Shown here piece after piece: positions 38,557 through 49,200 of a stretch of 64,000 bases of DNA. The notes beneath the pieces are model-generated. The model had not been told where the DNA came from. It made no database searches and saw only the letters and a list, made by a program, of their open reading frames with translations. The stretch's first letter is position 1; each line of letters opens with the position of its first letter. Origin of the DNA: Bin16 sp965206315 (GTDB lineage Bacteria > Chloroflexota > Dehalococcoidia > Lucifugimonadales > Australimonadaceae); the NCBI GenBank assembly GCA_965206315.1, contig OZ242210.1, positions 310,001 to 374,000 on the forward strand, given 5' to 3'. Made by a program: the position numbers and the translations under genes.

Positions 38557-40554
38557 CTAAGCCTCCGCCATCTCCTCGAAGTAGCGGAGCGAGCCCGGGT
38601 TCGCCAGCGCGTCCAGGCTCACGGCCTGCTCCAGCGGCACCCCGTTCAGCATCTTCTTCACCGGCACTTCCAGCTTCTTGCCGTTGAGCGTGCGCGGCAC
38701 TTCCACGATCTGACGCACCTCGTCCGGCACGTGGCGCGGGGAGAGGCTGGTGCGGATGGCGCCCGCGATGCGCTGGCGCATCGGGGCGTCCAGCGCGCAG
38801 CCCTCGCGCATCACGAGGAAGAGGTACAGCTTGCCCTCGACGCCCAACTGCGTCGTGTCGATGACGAGACTGTCCAGCACCTCCGGGATGTCCTCCACGA
38901 CGCGGTAGAACTCGCTCGTTCCCATGCGGACGCCGCTCCGGTTGAGCGTCGAGTCGGAGCGTCCGTAGATGACGCACGCGCCCTCCTCCGTGACCTTCAG
39001 CCAGTCACCGTGCCGCCACACGTCCGGGTATACGTCGAAGTAGCTCTCGTGCAGGCGCGCGCCGTCGGGATCGTTCAGGAAGCGCACGGGCATGGACGGC
39101 ATCGGCTCGGTGACGACCAGTTCGCCCACCTCCCCGACCACCGGCTCCCCGTTCTCATCGAAGCTCTCCACCTTGCAGCCGAGGCACCGGCACTGGATCT
39201 CGCCGGCCCGCACCGGCAAGCCGGCGCCGCCGCCAACGAACGCGGTGAAGATGTCCGTCCCGCCGCTGATGGATGCGAGGAGCAGGTCGCTCTTGACGTG
39301 CTCGTATACCCAGGCGAAACCCTCCGGCGGCAGCGGCGCGCCCGTCGAGCCGATGGAGCGCATCGCGCTCAGGTCGAGCGACGCCCCCGGCTCTATCTCC
39401 GCCTTCATGCAGCCGAGGATGTACGGCGCGCTGACTCCGAACGAGGTGATGCGCGTCCGCTCCGCCACCCGCCAGAGCGCGTACATATCCGGGTGGCCGG
39501 GGCTGCCGTCGTACACCACGATGGACGAGCCCAACAGCAGTCCGCTCATCAGGATGTTCCACATGATCCAGCCTGTCGTGCTGAACCAGAAGAAGCGGTC
39601 TCCCTCGCCGATGTCCATCTGCAGCGACAGGAACTTCGCGTGCTCCAGCAGCGCGCCGCCGTGCCCGTGCACGATCGCCTTCGGAGCGCCGGTCGTGCCG
39701 GACGAGTACGCCACGCAGAGGGGATGGTCGAACGGCACCGGCTCGAACGACAGCGCGCCGCCGGGAACGACGAAGTCCGACCACAGCGAGGTCGCTTCGT
39801 CCAGCGGGGTCAGGTCGGGCTGCGACTCCAGGTACGGCAGCACGACCGTCCGTTCGAGCGTCGGCAGCGCCGCCTGGATGCCAGCGACCGCGTCGCGCGA
39901 GTCGAAACGCCTGCCGTTGTAGGTGTAGCCGTCCACGGCGAACAGCACCTTCGGGTCCATCTGGCGGAAGCGTTCAATGACGCTCTGCGTCCCGAACTCC
40001 GGCGGGCAGCTCGACCAAGATGCACCCAACGATGCCGCTGCGAGCGCCGCCGCGATGGCCTCCGGCACGTTCGGCATGTACGCGACCACGCCGTCGCCGC
40101 GGCCGACGCCCAGCGCCCGCAGCCCCGCCGCGACCTCCGCCGTCCGCGCGCGCAGGTCGTCCCACGTCCACTCCGTCGTCGCGCCGGACTCGTGCACGCC
40201 GACGATACAGACCTCGCTGCCGCTGCGCGCAAGGACGTGCTCCGCGTAGTTGAGCGTCGCGCCGGTGAACCAGCGCGCTCCTTCGACGCGTGTCCCGTTC
40301 GGACCGGGCGCGAGCACCTCCGTGTACGGCGTATGCGCCTTGACCCCGAAGTAGTCCCAGCACGACGCCCAGAAACGGCCGACGTCCTCCACCGACCACC
40401 GCCACAGCTCCTCGTACGACTCGAAGCGCAGCCCGTGCGTCTCTGCAAGCCATCGCTCGTACGCGGCCAGGCGCGTGCCTGTGCGTCGCTCCTCGGACGG
40501 CGTCCAGAGCAGCGCACCCTCGGTGGCGGCGCCGCCTGCTTGCGGTTCGTTCAT
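38557..40554 (-). CDS. aacS: Acetoacetyl-CoA synthetase
   Basis: 665 residues. ANL superfamily: AMP motif VAYSSGTTGAPKAIVHGHGG, STGAPLPPEGFAWVYEHV, YGRSDSTLNRSGVRMGTSEF and catalytic Lys in TLNGKKLEVPVKK. Length and DVGRFWASCWDYFGV match acetoacetate:CoA ligase; activates acetoacetate with ATP. First of the downstream set is the dehydrogenase 12 bases upstream, so the three genes 42.4 to 38.6 kb form an operon. Confidence 0.93.
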   Translation of the reverse strand: MNEPQAGGAATEGALLWTPSEERRTGTRLAAYERWLAETHGLRFESYEELWRWSVEDVGRFWASCWDYFGVKAHTPYTEVLAPGPNGTRVEGARWFTGATLNYAEHVLARSGSEVCIVGVHESGATTEWTWDDLRARTAEVAAGLRALGVGRGDGVVAYMPNVPEAIAAALAAASLGASWSSCPPEFGTQSVIERFRQMDPKVLFAVDGYTYNGRRFDSRDAVAGIQAALPTLERTVVLPYLESQPDLTPLDEATSLWSDFVVPGGALSFEPVPFDHPLCVAYSSGTTGAPKAIVHGHGGALLEHAKFLSLQMDIGEGDRFFWFSTTGWIMWNILMSGLLLGSSIVVYDGSPGHPDMYALWRVAERTRITSFGVSAPYILGCMKAEIEPGASLDLSAMRSIGSTGAPLPPEGFAWVYEHVKSDLLLASISGGTDIFTAFVGGGAGLPVRAGEIQCRCLGCKVESFDENGEPVVGEVGELVVTEPMPSMPVRFLNDPDGARLHESYFDVYPDVWRHGDWLKVTEEGACVIYGRSDSTLNRSGVRMGTSEFYRVVEDIPEVLDSLVIDTTQLGVEGKLYLFLVMREGCALDAPMRQRIAGAIRTSLSPRHVPDEVRQIVEVPRTLNGKKLEVPVKKMLNGVPLEQAVSLDALANPGSLRYFEEMAEA

Positions 40555-40565
40555 CCTGCCTATCC

Positions 40566-41441
40566 CTACTGATTCCTGCGCCGCGCCTGCTCCGCGAGCG
40601 CGCGCAGCATCTCCCGCAGCTCAGGGTCCGGGTCGCGCGACGTCTGGTCCGCGAGGCTCGTCTCGCCCGTGAGGCGAAACATATCCGCGGCGCCGAGGAG
40701 GATGCGCGGCGTCAGGCCCAGGTGCTCGAACGTCGCCGCGATCTCCTCCATCTCCCCCACCCACCGGCGGGCGCGGCGCGGCATCTGCGTTGCCGCCTTC
40801 ATGCGCCGCGCCGGGTCCGGCGCGTCCCCGAACTCCGCCAGCAGCGCGTCGGTCAGCCCCATCGCCTCCGCAGCCGTCAGCAGCTCCGTCCACACCGCCG
40901 TCGTGCCCTTTGTCGACGCGGCGTAGACCATCTTCAGGCCGGACGCCTGCCCGAAGCGGGACCCGACGCGCCGGATGTCCAGCCCGCACTCCCGCAGCGA
41001 CTCCAGCGCGGACGTGTCCGGGCCGGAGCAGTAGATGCGCGTGTCGGAGCCCGGCGACGGAGGGCTGCCGATGATGCCCGCGTCGATGAACGGCGCGCCC
41101 GTGTCCAGCATGAGCGTCGCGATGCGCACGACCGTCTGCGGCGCGATTGCGTTGCACTCTGCGAACGCGGGCCTTGCGCCGGTGCGAGCCATGGCGCCGG
41201 CGACCTCCTCGGCGATGCTCACCGCCTCCGCGGGCGGGAGTACGGAGAGCAGCAGGTCGCACTCCTCCACGAGCGCGTCCGTGCTGCCCGCGTCCCGCAT
41301 ACCCGCCTCGGCGGCGCGGGTCCTCGTCAGGTCGCTCCGACCGGTGAGGTCCGTGGCGACATCGACGCCGCCCGACGTGAGCATCGCGCCGATGGCCGAG
41401 CCCATGTCGCCCGCGCTGATGATGCCGACGGGGCCAGTCAT
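40566..41441 (-). CDS. NAD(P)-binding dehydrogenase with DUF1932-like C-terminus
   Basis: 291 residues. Rossmann start GIISAGDMGSAIG, ECNAIAPQTV, and FIDAGIIGSPPSPGSDTRIY as in 6-phosphogluconate/3-hydroxyisobutyrate dehydrogenases; C-terminal helical part with GLKMVYAASTKGTTA resembles DUF1932. Substrate unknown, perhaps a hydroxy acid. Overlaps the operon of aldo-keto reductase and AacS. Confidence 0.86.
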   Translation of the reverse strand: MTGPVGIISAGDMGSAIGAMLTSGGVDVATDLTGRSDLTRTRAAEAGMRDAGSTDALVEECDLLLSVLPPAEAVSIAEEVAGAMARTGARPAFAECNAIAPQTVVRIATLMLDTGAPFIDAGIIGSPPSPGSDTRIYCSGPDTSALESLRECGLDIRRVGSRFGQASGLKMVYAASTKGTTAVWTELLTAAEAMGLTDALLAEFGDAPDPARRMKAATQMPRRARRWVGEMEEIAATFEHLGLTPRILLGAADMFRLTGETSLADQTSRDPDPELREMLRALAEQARRRNQ

Positions 41442-41442
41442 G

Positions 41443-42372
41443 CTACGCCGGGGCCGTGCCCGCTTCCGCCAGGCGGCGCTTCGCCTCTTCGTACACGTCG
41501 TCCGGCAGGTTGCCCTTCAGCGACGCTTCCAGGTTCTGCCGCAGGTGCTCCGGGTTGATGGTGCCCACGATGTTCGTGTGCATGCCGGGGTGCGTCTGCG
41601 TGAAGCGGATGACGAACTCCATGCGGGACTGCCCCTCCTCCAGCAGCTCGTCCATCCCGGCCTGCTCCCACACGTCCAGCAGCTCCGGGTTCCGGCTGGC
41701 CACGCGCTCCTCGCCGCTCGGCGCGCCCCTTGCGGCGCCTCCCCGGATGATCGTGCCCGACCCTGCGGCAGCCGCCGCGCCGACGAGGTCCTCGTGTTCG
41801 CGCTGCGACGCCGAGTACGGGATCTGGAACGCGTCGAACACGCCCATCTCGATGTGGTCCGCCAGGTTCGGGATCGTGCCGGACATGCCGATGAAGCGCA
41901 CCTTCCCCTGCGCCTGCAACTCCTGCATCGCCTCGACGGTGCCGTTCTCCTCCAGCACCTGGCGGGAGGGCGTCATGTGCACCTGCAGCAGGTCCATGTA
42001 GCCCGTGTTCATCCGTCGCAGGCTCTGCTCGACGCCCGCGACGATGTTCTCTTTCGTGTAGACGTGCGGCCCGCCCCGGTCCCGGCTCGGATCGGGCTCC
42101 CAGCCCACCAGGCACCCGCACTTGCTCGCGAGGAAGTACTCGCCGCGCCGGTGGGCGATATGCCGCCCGATGCGCTCCTCGCTCACGCCGTAGTCGATGG
42201 ACGTGTCGATGTAGTTGATGCCCAGGTCCAGCACCGTGTTCAGGATCCGGCCCGCGTCCTCCTCGGGCACCTCCCTGCCGCGCGGCGCCCCTCGCAGCTC
42301 CATCGCTCCGTAGCCCAGCACGGTAACGTCCATGCCGGTGCGCCCCAACGTTCGTCTTTCGAGATCGGCCAT
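41443..42372 (-). CDS. Aldo/keto reductase
   Basis: 309 residues from ATG 42372, GGAGG upstream. Tetrad D56, Y61, K84 and His in LLQVHM. Stop is one base from the next start. Paired with a dehydrogenase and AacS, it may reduce or oxidise a keto compound of that pathway. Confidence 0.92.
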   Translation of the reverse strand: MADLERRTLGRTGMDVTVLGYGAMELRGAPRGREVPEEDAGRILNTVLDLGINYIDTSIDYGVSEERIGRHIAHRRGEYFLASKCGCLVGWEPDPSRDRGGPHVYTKENIVAGVEQSLRRMNTGYMDLLQVHMTPSRQVLEENGTVEAMQELQAQGKVRFIGMSGTIPNLADHIEMGVFDAFQIPYSASQREHEDLVGAAAAAGSGTIIRGGAARGAPSGEERVASRNPELLDVWEQAGMDELLEEGQSRMEFVIRFTQTHPGMHTNIVGTINPEHLRQNLEASLKGNLPDDVYEEAKRRLAEAGTAPA

Positions 42373-42420
42373 CGTTCCTCCGTGTCTCAATATGGGATTC
42401 GCGGAGTATACCAACCGCCA

Positions 42421-42471
42421 CCACGGTGAGCCCCTTGCTCAAGCCCGCTCATGGTGAGCCTGTCGAACCAC
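42421..42471. repeat. Dispersed repeat (TCATGGTGAGCCTGTCGAAC family)
   Basis: One copy with the upstream degenerate half CACGGTGAGCCCCTTGCTCA; the same pair is at about 50191-50245. Other copies: 46102-46130, 52076-52103. Confidence 0.8.
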
Positions 42472-42487
42472 CGGTCCTTCGTCACTC

Positions 42488-44113
42488 CTACGCGCCCGCC
42501 AGTACCTCCCTGGCCGCTGCCCGCGCCTCGTCGATGTTGTCGACGAAGCGGTGCTCCGGAACGCGGCGCAGCACGTTGAGCGCCTGCAGCGTGACCGCGG
42601 GCCTGCCCTTCAGACCCATGATGATGCACACCGTGTCCTGGTCGTAGGCGACGTCTATCAGCTGCTCGATCACCAGCGCCGCGCTGTCGTCCATGTGCAC
42701 GGTATCCGAGAAGTTCAGGATCACGACCTCGTGGTCGCGGATGTCCGCTGTTATCACCGTCGTCAGCTTGCCGGACGATGCCACGGAGAAACTCCCGCGC
42801 ATCGACACCAGTCCGACCCGCGCCGAAAAGATGTCCGCGTCGTCGGACGTATCGTCCGGGGTGAGGAAGACGCTGTCCAGCAGCGGTATGGACATCACGC
42901 TGTCCAGTTCCAGCCGCTCCCAGTGCCGCGCGCTCGCCATGCCCGCCACGATCAGGCCTATGGCGACGGCGGTCACGAGGTCCAGGAACACGGTCAGCCC
43001 CATGGTGAGCACCATCACCAGCAGGTGTTCCCGCTGGACGCGGTGCAGGCGCGTGACGAAACGCCAGTCGACGATGTCCCAACCCACCTTTATCAGGATG
43101 CCCGCGAGCACCGCGTGGGGGATCACCTTCACGTACTCGGAAAGGCCCAGCACCAGCAGCAGCACGACTCCCGCGCGTATGGCCCCCGATACCTGGGTCC
43201 GCCCGCCGGAGCGGATGTTGACCACAGAGCCCGGGGTGGAACCGGCGCCGGGCAGCGCGCCGATGAGCCCCGCTATGGTGTTGCCGATGCCCTGCCCTAT
43301 CAGCTCCCTGTCGGAATCGTGGCGCGTCCGGGTCATCGAGTCGGCGACCAGCGAGGTCAGCAGGCTGTCTATCGAGCCGAGGAGCGCAAGGATCAGCGCC
43401 GGCTGTATGGCGCCGGCCAGCACGCTCGGAGCGAAGTCCAGCTGCTGCAACCCCGGCAGCTCGGCCGAGACGTTCCCGATGACGGGAACGTCGGTCAGCC
43501 ACAGAACGCTCAGCAGCGTCCCCGCAAGCAGCGCCACCAGGGTCGCCGGGAAGAACCTCGAGAACCGGCCCGGCCAGCCCACCATCACCGCCAGCGTGGT
43601 CGCCCCGACCGCCAGCGCCGCGAAGTTGACGTTGGTCACCGCATCCGGCCACCCGTTCACCGCGTCCGCGGGGCCCCCGGTAACGACAGCCGCCCCCATG
43701 AACGGCAGCGTCTGGATGAGGATGATGAGGATGCCGATCCCGGACATGAACCCGGAAACCACGGAGTAAGGCGTGTAGGAGACGTACCGTCCTACCTTCA
43801 TGAGGCCGAGCGCGATCTGTATCACGCCCGCCATGACGACGATGGTGAACGCCTCCGCGAAGGTCTCGGCGTGCGCGGTCACGATGACCGCCATCGCCAC
43901 GGTCATCGAGCCCGTCGGGCCCGATATCTGCGACTTCGTCCCTCCGAACACCGCCGCGAAGAAACCGACCGCGACCGCCCCGTAGATGCCCGCTGTCGCC
44001 CCGAGGCCGGACGCCACGCCGAACGCCAGCGCCAGCGGAAGCCCCACAACTCCCGCCGTCACGCCGCCGAGAACGTCGCCCCGGAGCGTTGTGAGGTTGT
44101 AGCTGATCTTCAT
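42488..44113 (-). CDS. SulP family anion transporter with STAS domain (copy 1)
   Basis: 541 residues. SulP membrane domain with about a dozen helices (FGGTKSQISGPTGSMTVAMA; LPGAGSTPGSVVNIRSGGRT) and a C-terminal STAS domain with DTVHMDDSAALVIEQ. Imports sulfate, bicarbonate or other anions. Starts within the stop of copy 2 (ATGA). Strong paralogy: the C-terminal 200 residues are almost identical to copy 2. Confidence 0.93.
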   Translation of the reverse strand: MKISYNLTTLRGDVLGGVTAGVVGLPLALAFGVASGLGATAGIYGAVAVGFFAAVFGGTKSQISGPTGSMTVAMAVIVTAHAETFAEAFTIVVMAGVIQIALGLMKVGRYVSYTPYSVVSGFMSGIGILIILIQTLPFMGAAVVTGGPADAVNGWPDAVTNVNFAALAVGATTLAVMVGWPGRFSRFFPATLVALLAGTLLSVLWLTDVPVIGNVSAELPGLQQLDFAPSVLAGAIQPALILALLGSIDSLLTSLVADSMTRTRHDSDRELIGQGIGNTIAGLIGALPGAGSTPGSVVNIRSGGRTQVSGAIRAGVVLLLVLGLSEYVKVIPHAVLAGILIKVGWDIVDWRFVTRLHRVQREHLLVMVLTMGLTVFLDLVTAVAIGLIVAGMASARHWERLELDSVMSIPLLDSVFLTPDDTSDDADIFSARVGLVSMRGSFSVASSGKLTTVITADIRDHEVVILNFSDTVHMDDSAALVIEQLIDVAYDQDTVCIIMGLKGRPAVTLQALNVLRRVPEHRFVDNIDEARAAAREVLAGA

Positions 44114-45723
44114 GCGAGTATCCTCTTCGCGGTCTCCCGCGCCTCGTCGATGTCGGCGGCGAAGTGGTCTTCGGGAACACGCCGCAGCACGTTGAGCGCC
44201 CGCATCGTAACAGCCGGCCTGCCGCCGAGCCCCATGACGATACACTCCGTGTCCTGATCGTGCGCCACGTCGACCATCTGCTCGATCACGAGCGCCGCGC
44301 TGTCGTCCATGTGCACGGTATCCGAAAAGTCGAGGATCACGACCTCGTGGTCGCGGATATCGGCCGCTATCGCCTCGATCATCTTGCCGGACGACGCCAC
44401 GGAGAAGCTCCCGCGCATCGATACGAGGCCGACCCGCGCGGAGAAGACGTCCGCGTCGTCGGACTCGTCATCCGGTGTGAGGAAGACGCTGTCCAGGAGC
44501 GGCACGGAGATCACGCTGTCCAACTCCAGCCGCTCCCAGTGCCGGGCGCTCGCCATCCCGGCCACGATCAGGCCTATGGCGACCGCCGTGACCAGGTCCA
44601 GGAACACCGTCAGCCCCATCGTGAGCACCATCACCAGCAGGTGCTCCCGCTGAACGCGGTGCATGCGGGTGATGAAACGCCAATCGATGATGTCCCAGCC
44701 CACCTTCATCAGGATGCCCGCGAGCACCGCGTGCGGGACCGTCTCGACGAACCGGCCGAACTCCAGCACCAGCGCCAGCAGGATCGCTGCGCAGATCACG
44801 CCGGATACCGGCGTTCTCCCTCCGGCCCGAAGGTTCACCACGGTGCCCACCGTGGCCCCGGCGCCCGGCAGCCCGCCGATGAACCCGGCGACGGTGTTGC
44901 CGATGCCCTGCCCCACCAGTTCGCGGTTGGGGCTGTGGCGCGTGCGCGTGATGGCGTCGGCCACCAGCGAGGTCAGCAGGCTGTCTATGGACCCGAGGAG
45001 CGCGAGGATCAACGCCGGTTGTACGGCGCCCACCAGGAACGCCGGGGAGAAGTCGAGCCGCTGCAGTTCCGGCAGGCCGGTCGGCACCACGCCGATGACC
45101 GGCGTATCCGTCAGCCACAGGATCCCGAGCGCCGACCCGGCGATCAGCGCCGCCAGCGTGGGCGGCAGGTACTTCCGGAAGCGGGCGGGCCAGAGCACGC
45201 CGACCACGAGTGTCGTCGCGGCGATGGTGACCGCGCTCGGGTTCAGGTGCGTCAACGCGTCCGGCCACGAGCGGACCGCTCCCAGCGGCCCGCCTGTCGC
45301 GGTGTCCAACCCGAGGAACGGCAACGTCTGGATGAGGATGATGATGATGCCGATGCCGGACATGAACCCGGATATCACCGAGTACGGCGTGTACGCGACG
45401 AACCGCCCGATCCGCAGTACGCCGAGCAGCACCTGTATCGCCCCGGCCATGATGACGATGGTGAACGCCTCTGCCAGGCTCTCCGCGTGGCTCGTCACGA
45501 TGAAGGCCATCGCCACGGCCATAGGTCCTGTAGGGCCCGATATCTGGGACTTCGTCCCGCCGAACACGGCCGCGAAGAAACCGACGGCGACCGCCCCGTA
45601 CAGGCCCGCGATCGCTCCGAGCCCCGAGGCCACGCCGAAGGCGAGCGATACCGGCAACGCCACCACCGCCGCCGTGATGCCGCCGAAAAGGTCCCCTCGA
45701 AACATTCGGACGCTGTAGCTCAT
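44110..45723 (-). CDS. SulP family anion transporter with STAS domain (copy 2)
   Basis: 537 residues, same layout as copy 1 and upstream in the operon (ATG 45723). Motifs FGGTKSQISGPTGPMAVAMA and DTVHMDDSAALVIEQMVD. Differences at DNA level in the conserved part are mostly synonymous, so the duplication is old and both copies are under selection. Confidence 0.93.
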   Translation of the reverse strand: MSYSVRMFRGDLFGGITAAVVALPVSLAFGVASGLGAIAGLYGAVAVGFFAAVFGGTKSQISGPTGPMAVAMAFIVTSHAESLAEAFTIVIMAGAIQVLLGVLRIGRFVAYTPYSVISGFMSGIGIIIILIQTLPFLGLDTATGGPLGAVRSWPDALTHLNPSAVTIAATTLVVGVLWPARFRKYLPPTLAALIAGSALGILWLTDTPVIGVVPTGLPELQRLDFSPAFLVGAVQPALILALLGSIDSLLTSLVADAITRTRHSPNRELVGQGIGNTVAGFIGGLPGAGATVGTVVNLRAGGRTPVSGVICAAILLALVLEFGRFVETVPHAVLAGILMKVGWDIIDWRFITRMHRVQREHLLVMVLTMGLTVFLDLVTAVAIGLIVAGMASARHWERLELDSVISVPLLDSVFLTPDDESDDADVFSARVGLVSMRGSFSVASSGKMIEAIAADIRDHEVVILDFSDTVHMDDSAALVIEQMVDVAHDQDTECIVMGLGGRPAVTMRALNVLRRVPEDHFAADIDEARETAKRILA

Positions 45724-45839
45724 GCGGCGCCCCCACCTGCTAACGCGCAACACCTGGCCGCAAGGACTTTCTCACAGCCACGGTGACTTTGGGGTAACTT
45801 TTCGCCCCGATTCTTATGACGGCATGATGACGAATCCCT

Positions 45840-46200
45840 TCGGCAGGCTGTCATTTCGAGCGGAGCGCAGCGGAGTCGAGAAACCTCTCGGGGTGGTCCG
45901 CCTCACCTCTCCCCGAGGGAGAGGTCGACGCGCTTGTCGCGGCGGATGAGGGCGAATCGGACGGGGCGCGCCAGCACCCGTCATGCCAGCGAACGCTGGC
46001 ACCCAGAGGCGTGCGGTGGCGTGTAGTACGGCGCGCCTGTCCCCCTCGCCCCCTGGGAGAGGGCAACGCGCGCCAGCGCGTGGGTGAGGGTTGGCGGCCC
46101 CCCGCTCATGGTGAGCCCGTCGAACCACCCTCGTGGGTGCCCTGTATGCCCCGCGCTTAGCGCGCACTCGCACCCCCTGGGAGAGGGGAGCCTGGCGCCT
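45840..46200. repeat. Gene-free repeat cluster downstream of surface protein
   Basis: About 480 bases without a gene. In order: GTCATTTCGAGCGGAGCGCA (45850), a CCTCTCCCCGAGGGAGAGG hairpin (45905), GCCAGCGAACGCTGGC (45987), GCCCTCTCCC/ACGCGC elements (46047-46085) and the TCATGGTGAGCCCGTCGAAC copy (46105). Confidence 0.75.
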
Positions 46201-46203
46201 GCC

Positions 46204-49200
46204 CTACGGCGTGTTGTTGGTCACCGACTGGTTGGTGAAGCTCGGGGTCTGGGCGTCGTCGTGCTGGAGCGGGTTCAGAGCCGGCCTGTCGTAGCTGACC
46301 CTGACGACCGACAGCCTGGTCACCGCCGTGCCGAGCGTGAGCGTGACCGTCTTCTCGGAGATGCCGACGGCCGTGGGCGTCTGGTCGGTCCCGTTCACAT
46401 TCACCGTGAACGCGTCGGCGTCCGGCTTCGAGTCGGTGTCGATGGTCTGGTCGAAGGTCAGCGTCAGGGAGGCCCCGTTGACCGCCGCGCTCTGCAGCAC
46501 CGGCGTGACGCCGTTGGCGATGATGGCCTCGCCGATGAACCACCACTCGCCCCAGCCGTTGGCGTTCCTGGCCCGCACCGCCACGTCGTATCCGTGTCCG
46601 CCGGTCAGGGCGGTGATCTCGTATCGCCGGGGGTTTTCGCATCCGGTGAATCCGCACATTCGCAGGGTCTGGTGCGGGTAGATCACGGGGCCGTCCGTCC
46701 ATCCCGCGTTGTTGTCGCCGTAGTACTGCTCGCCGTCGCGGTAGCGCACCTGGTAGGCGTGGACCGCTGAGGCGTCTCCGTCGGGAGGCTCCCACTCCGC
46801 GATCAGCGAGCCGGGGCCCGGCGTCACCCTGCCGCCGGTCACCTGCCCCGGCACGGCCGTGTTGTTCGCGTTGACCGTGACCTCGAATTCCGTGGAGGTG
46901 AAGCCGGACCGTTCGACTTCCTCATCGGGCGTCATCGGGTCGTTGTCGTGGTCCTCGACGTTGGCTGTACTCGCGAAGACCACGACTTTGTACGTTCCGT
47001 CGGCGAGCCCGGTGATCGTGTGGAAGCGGTCGTCCGTGTCCATTCGAGTGACGGTAGCATCGGCGGTGCTACCGACCAGCGAGTGGGCGACAAAGTAGGA
47101 CTTGAAGGTTCCCGTGAGCCCACTCGACGGGACGCCCCAGGCAACGGCGATCCTGCCCTCGTGGGTCATTGGGTCGCTGTCGGATGGCGCTGCCCCTCCG
47201 GATCCGACAGCCTGGAAACCGCCGGGGGCGCCGGGAGTGCCTCTTGATGATCCCGTCGATGTTGCTTCGTCGCCGTGGGTTATGGAAGCGGTGACCGTGA
47301 CATCGCTCGTGATGTCTCCAGTGGCTGCGTGTTGGACTGTGGCATTGGGCGGGCAGGCAAGCTGCGAAGGCGGGCCAACGATCGTCACGTTGCAAAAGCC
47401 GATCGTCCAGGCCTTGTTGGTTTCGATGCCCACGAACACCGTACGAAAGAGGATGCGAGGCAGCTCGGGACGGAACCAGACCTGCGTCGGCTCCGACCAG
47501 GCCGTGAACGGGGCTGAGCGGACCGTCCAGGCGTCGCGAGTGGTCGGCGACGTGCCGGTGGTGCGGGCGGCGACGCGGACCGTGTAGGAGCTCCCGTCGG
47601 TCAGTCCGGTGATCCGGTGACTGGTTGTGTCGGCGCCCACGGTCGTCGTTGAGGTGGTACCGGATCTCCATTCCACGACGTAGCCGGTCAGCGTCCGGCC
47701 GGCGCCCGCCGACGCCGGGGCGTCCCACGAGACCACCACGCCGCTGTTGTTGTCGGGCTGCACGCGCAGGTCCGTGGGGCTGTTCGCGTCGGCCGTCGCG
47801 CTGACGTCGTAGACGACGGTGGCGCTGGCGACGTTGCTTTCGTTCTTGCGCCCGGCGGCGTCCACGGCCACGATCTTGAAGTCGTAGGCGACGCCCGGTT
47901 TGAGTCCGTAGGAGATGAAGCTCTTCTGGGTCGGGTTCTGCAGGCGGTGGTTGTTGAACCTGCCGTAGTTGCGGAAGTAGTCCCAGGTGGACTCCTTGTA
48001 CTGGAACTCAACGGTCTCCCCGAAAACGCAGCCGGTGGGCATACCGGCGACGTTGGACCAGGTGCCGCTGATTCCGCGGTCGACGTCGGCCGCGACGGTC
48101 AGGCTGATGTCGCAGGCTTCGGGTATGACGGACTGCGGCAGCGCGCGGGGGCGTTTCGAGGGTCCCTGCGGGTAGTTGGCGCCGACATAGTATTCGATCT
48201 GGCCGGGCGTGAGGCCGTCGAGTAGGTACGACCTGGCCTCCGGGGGAGCGGTCTCCACGACCCATTCGCCGCCGTCCAGGCTGCGCGCGCCGATCATGTA
48301 GCCGGTCGGCTCGCAGGCGTCGTCGCCCGAGGGCGCCTGCCAGAAGGCCATGCCCGCGCGGGCGACGCCGAGCATCGAGACAGACTCGGGCGGGGCCAGT
48401 TCGCAGTCGGGCCCTGGCTCCCAGTCGATGGTGAAGTCGGTGTCCCTGGACACCGACAGGCCATCGGGGTCGGTGGCGGTCAGGGTGGCCGTGACGGTCA
48501 CCGGGTCCGGCAGCGCCGGGTCGATGGCATCCCAGTCGTCGTCGGCGTCCGGATGGAACCACACCCGGTGGAACACTTCCGGGGACCGGTGGCTGTTCTC
48601 CGGCGTCCGGTACTCCAGGCCGACGGCCAGCAGCTCCAGCAGCGGGCGGTACTCTTCGGAGATGGAGACGCTGTAGGCCAGCTCGTCGCCGTCGGGGTCG
48701 GAGAACACCTGGTAGAAGGGCTTGCTGACCAGCGTTCCCCGGGGGACGCTCATCTCGCGGGTGAACAGAGCGTAGTTCTCGGCCTCGGTATCCACCACCG
48801 GGGCGCGGTTGGGTTGGGACCGCTGCCAGTCCACCTTGTGCTCCGGGTCGTGGTCCAGGCCGGTGTGCGTCAGCGTCGCGTCGGTGTCAGACGATGCCGA
48901 CTTGATGGTCCCGCCGTTGAGCGCCAGGGAGTTCTCCAGCACGGCGATGCCCTGCGTGGAGTAGTTCGGCTCCACCACCTCGTGGTCGAAGGTCAGGGCG
49001 GCAGTGCCGGAGCCGCTCTCATAATCGACGACCTTTGTGCCCCAGTCGGCGGGGTCCATGTCGATCTTGAGCTGCGGCGCGCCGGTGACGTTCACGGTCT
49101 CGCTGAAGGTGACCGTGACGGTGATAGTCTCACCCAGGAGGTAGGTGTCGTCGTCTCCGGCATCCGACGTGACCTCCACCTCGGTCACCCATGGCGCTCC

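Noticed and set aside
42488..45723. Recent gene conversion between the SulP copies
   Set aside because: The conserved half still shows many silent differences, so selection explains the protein identity better.
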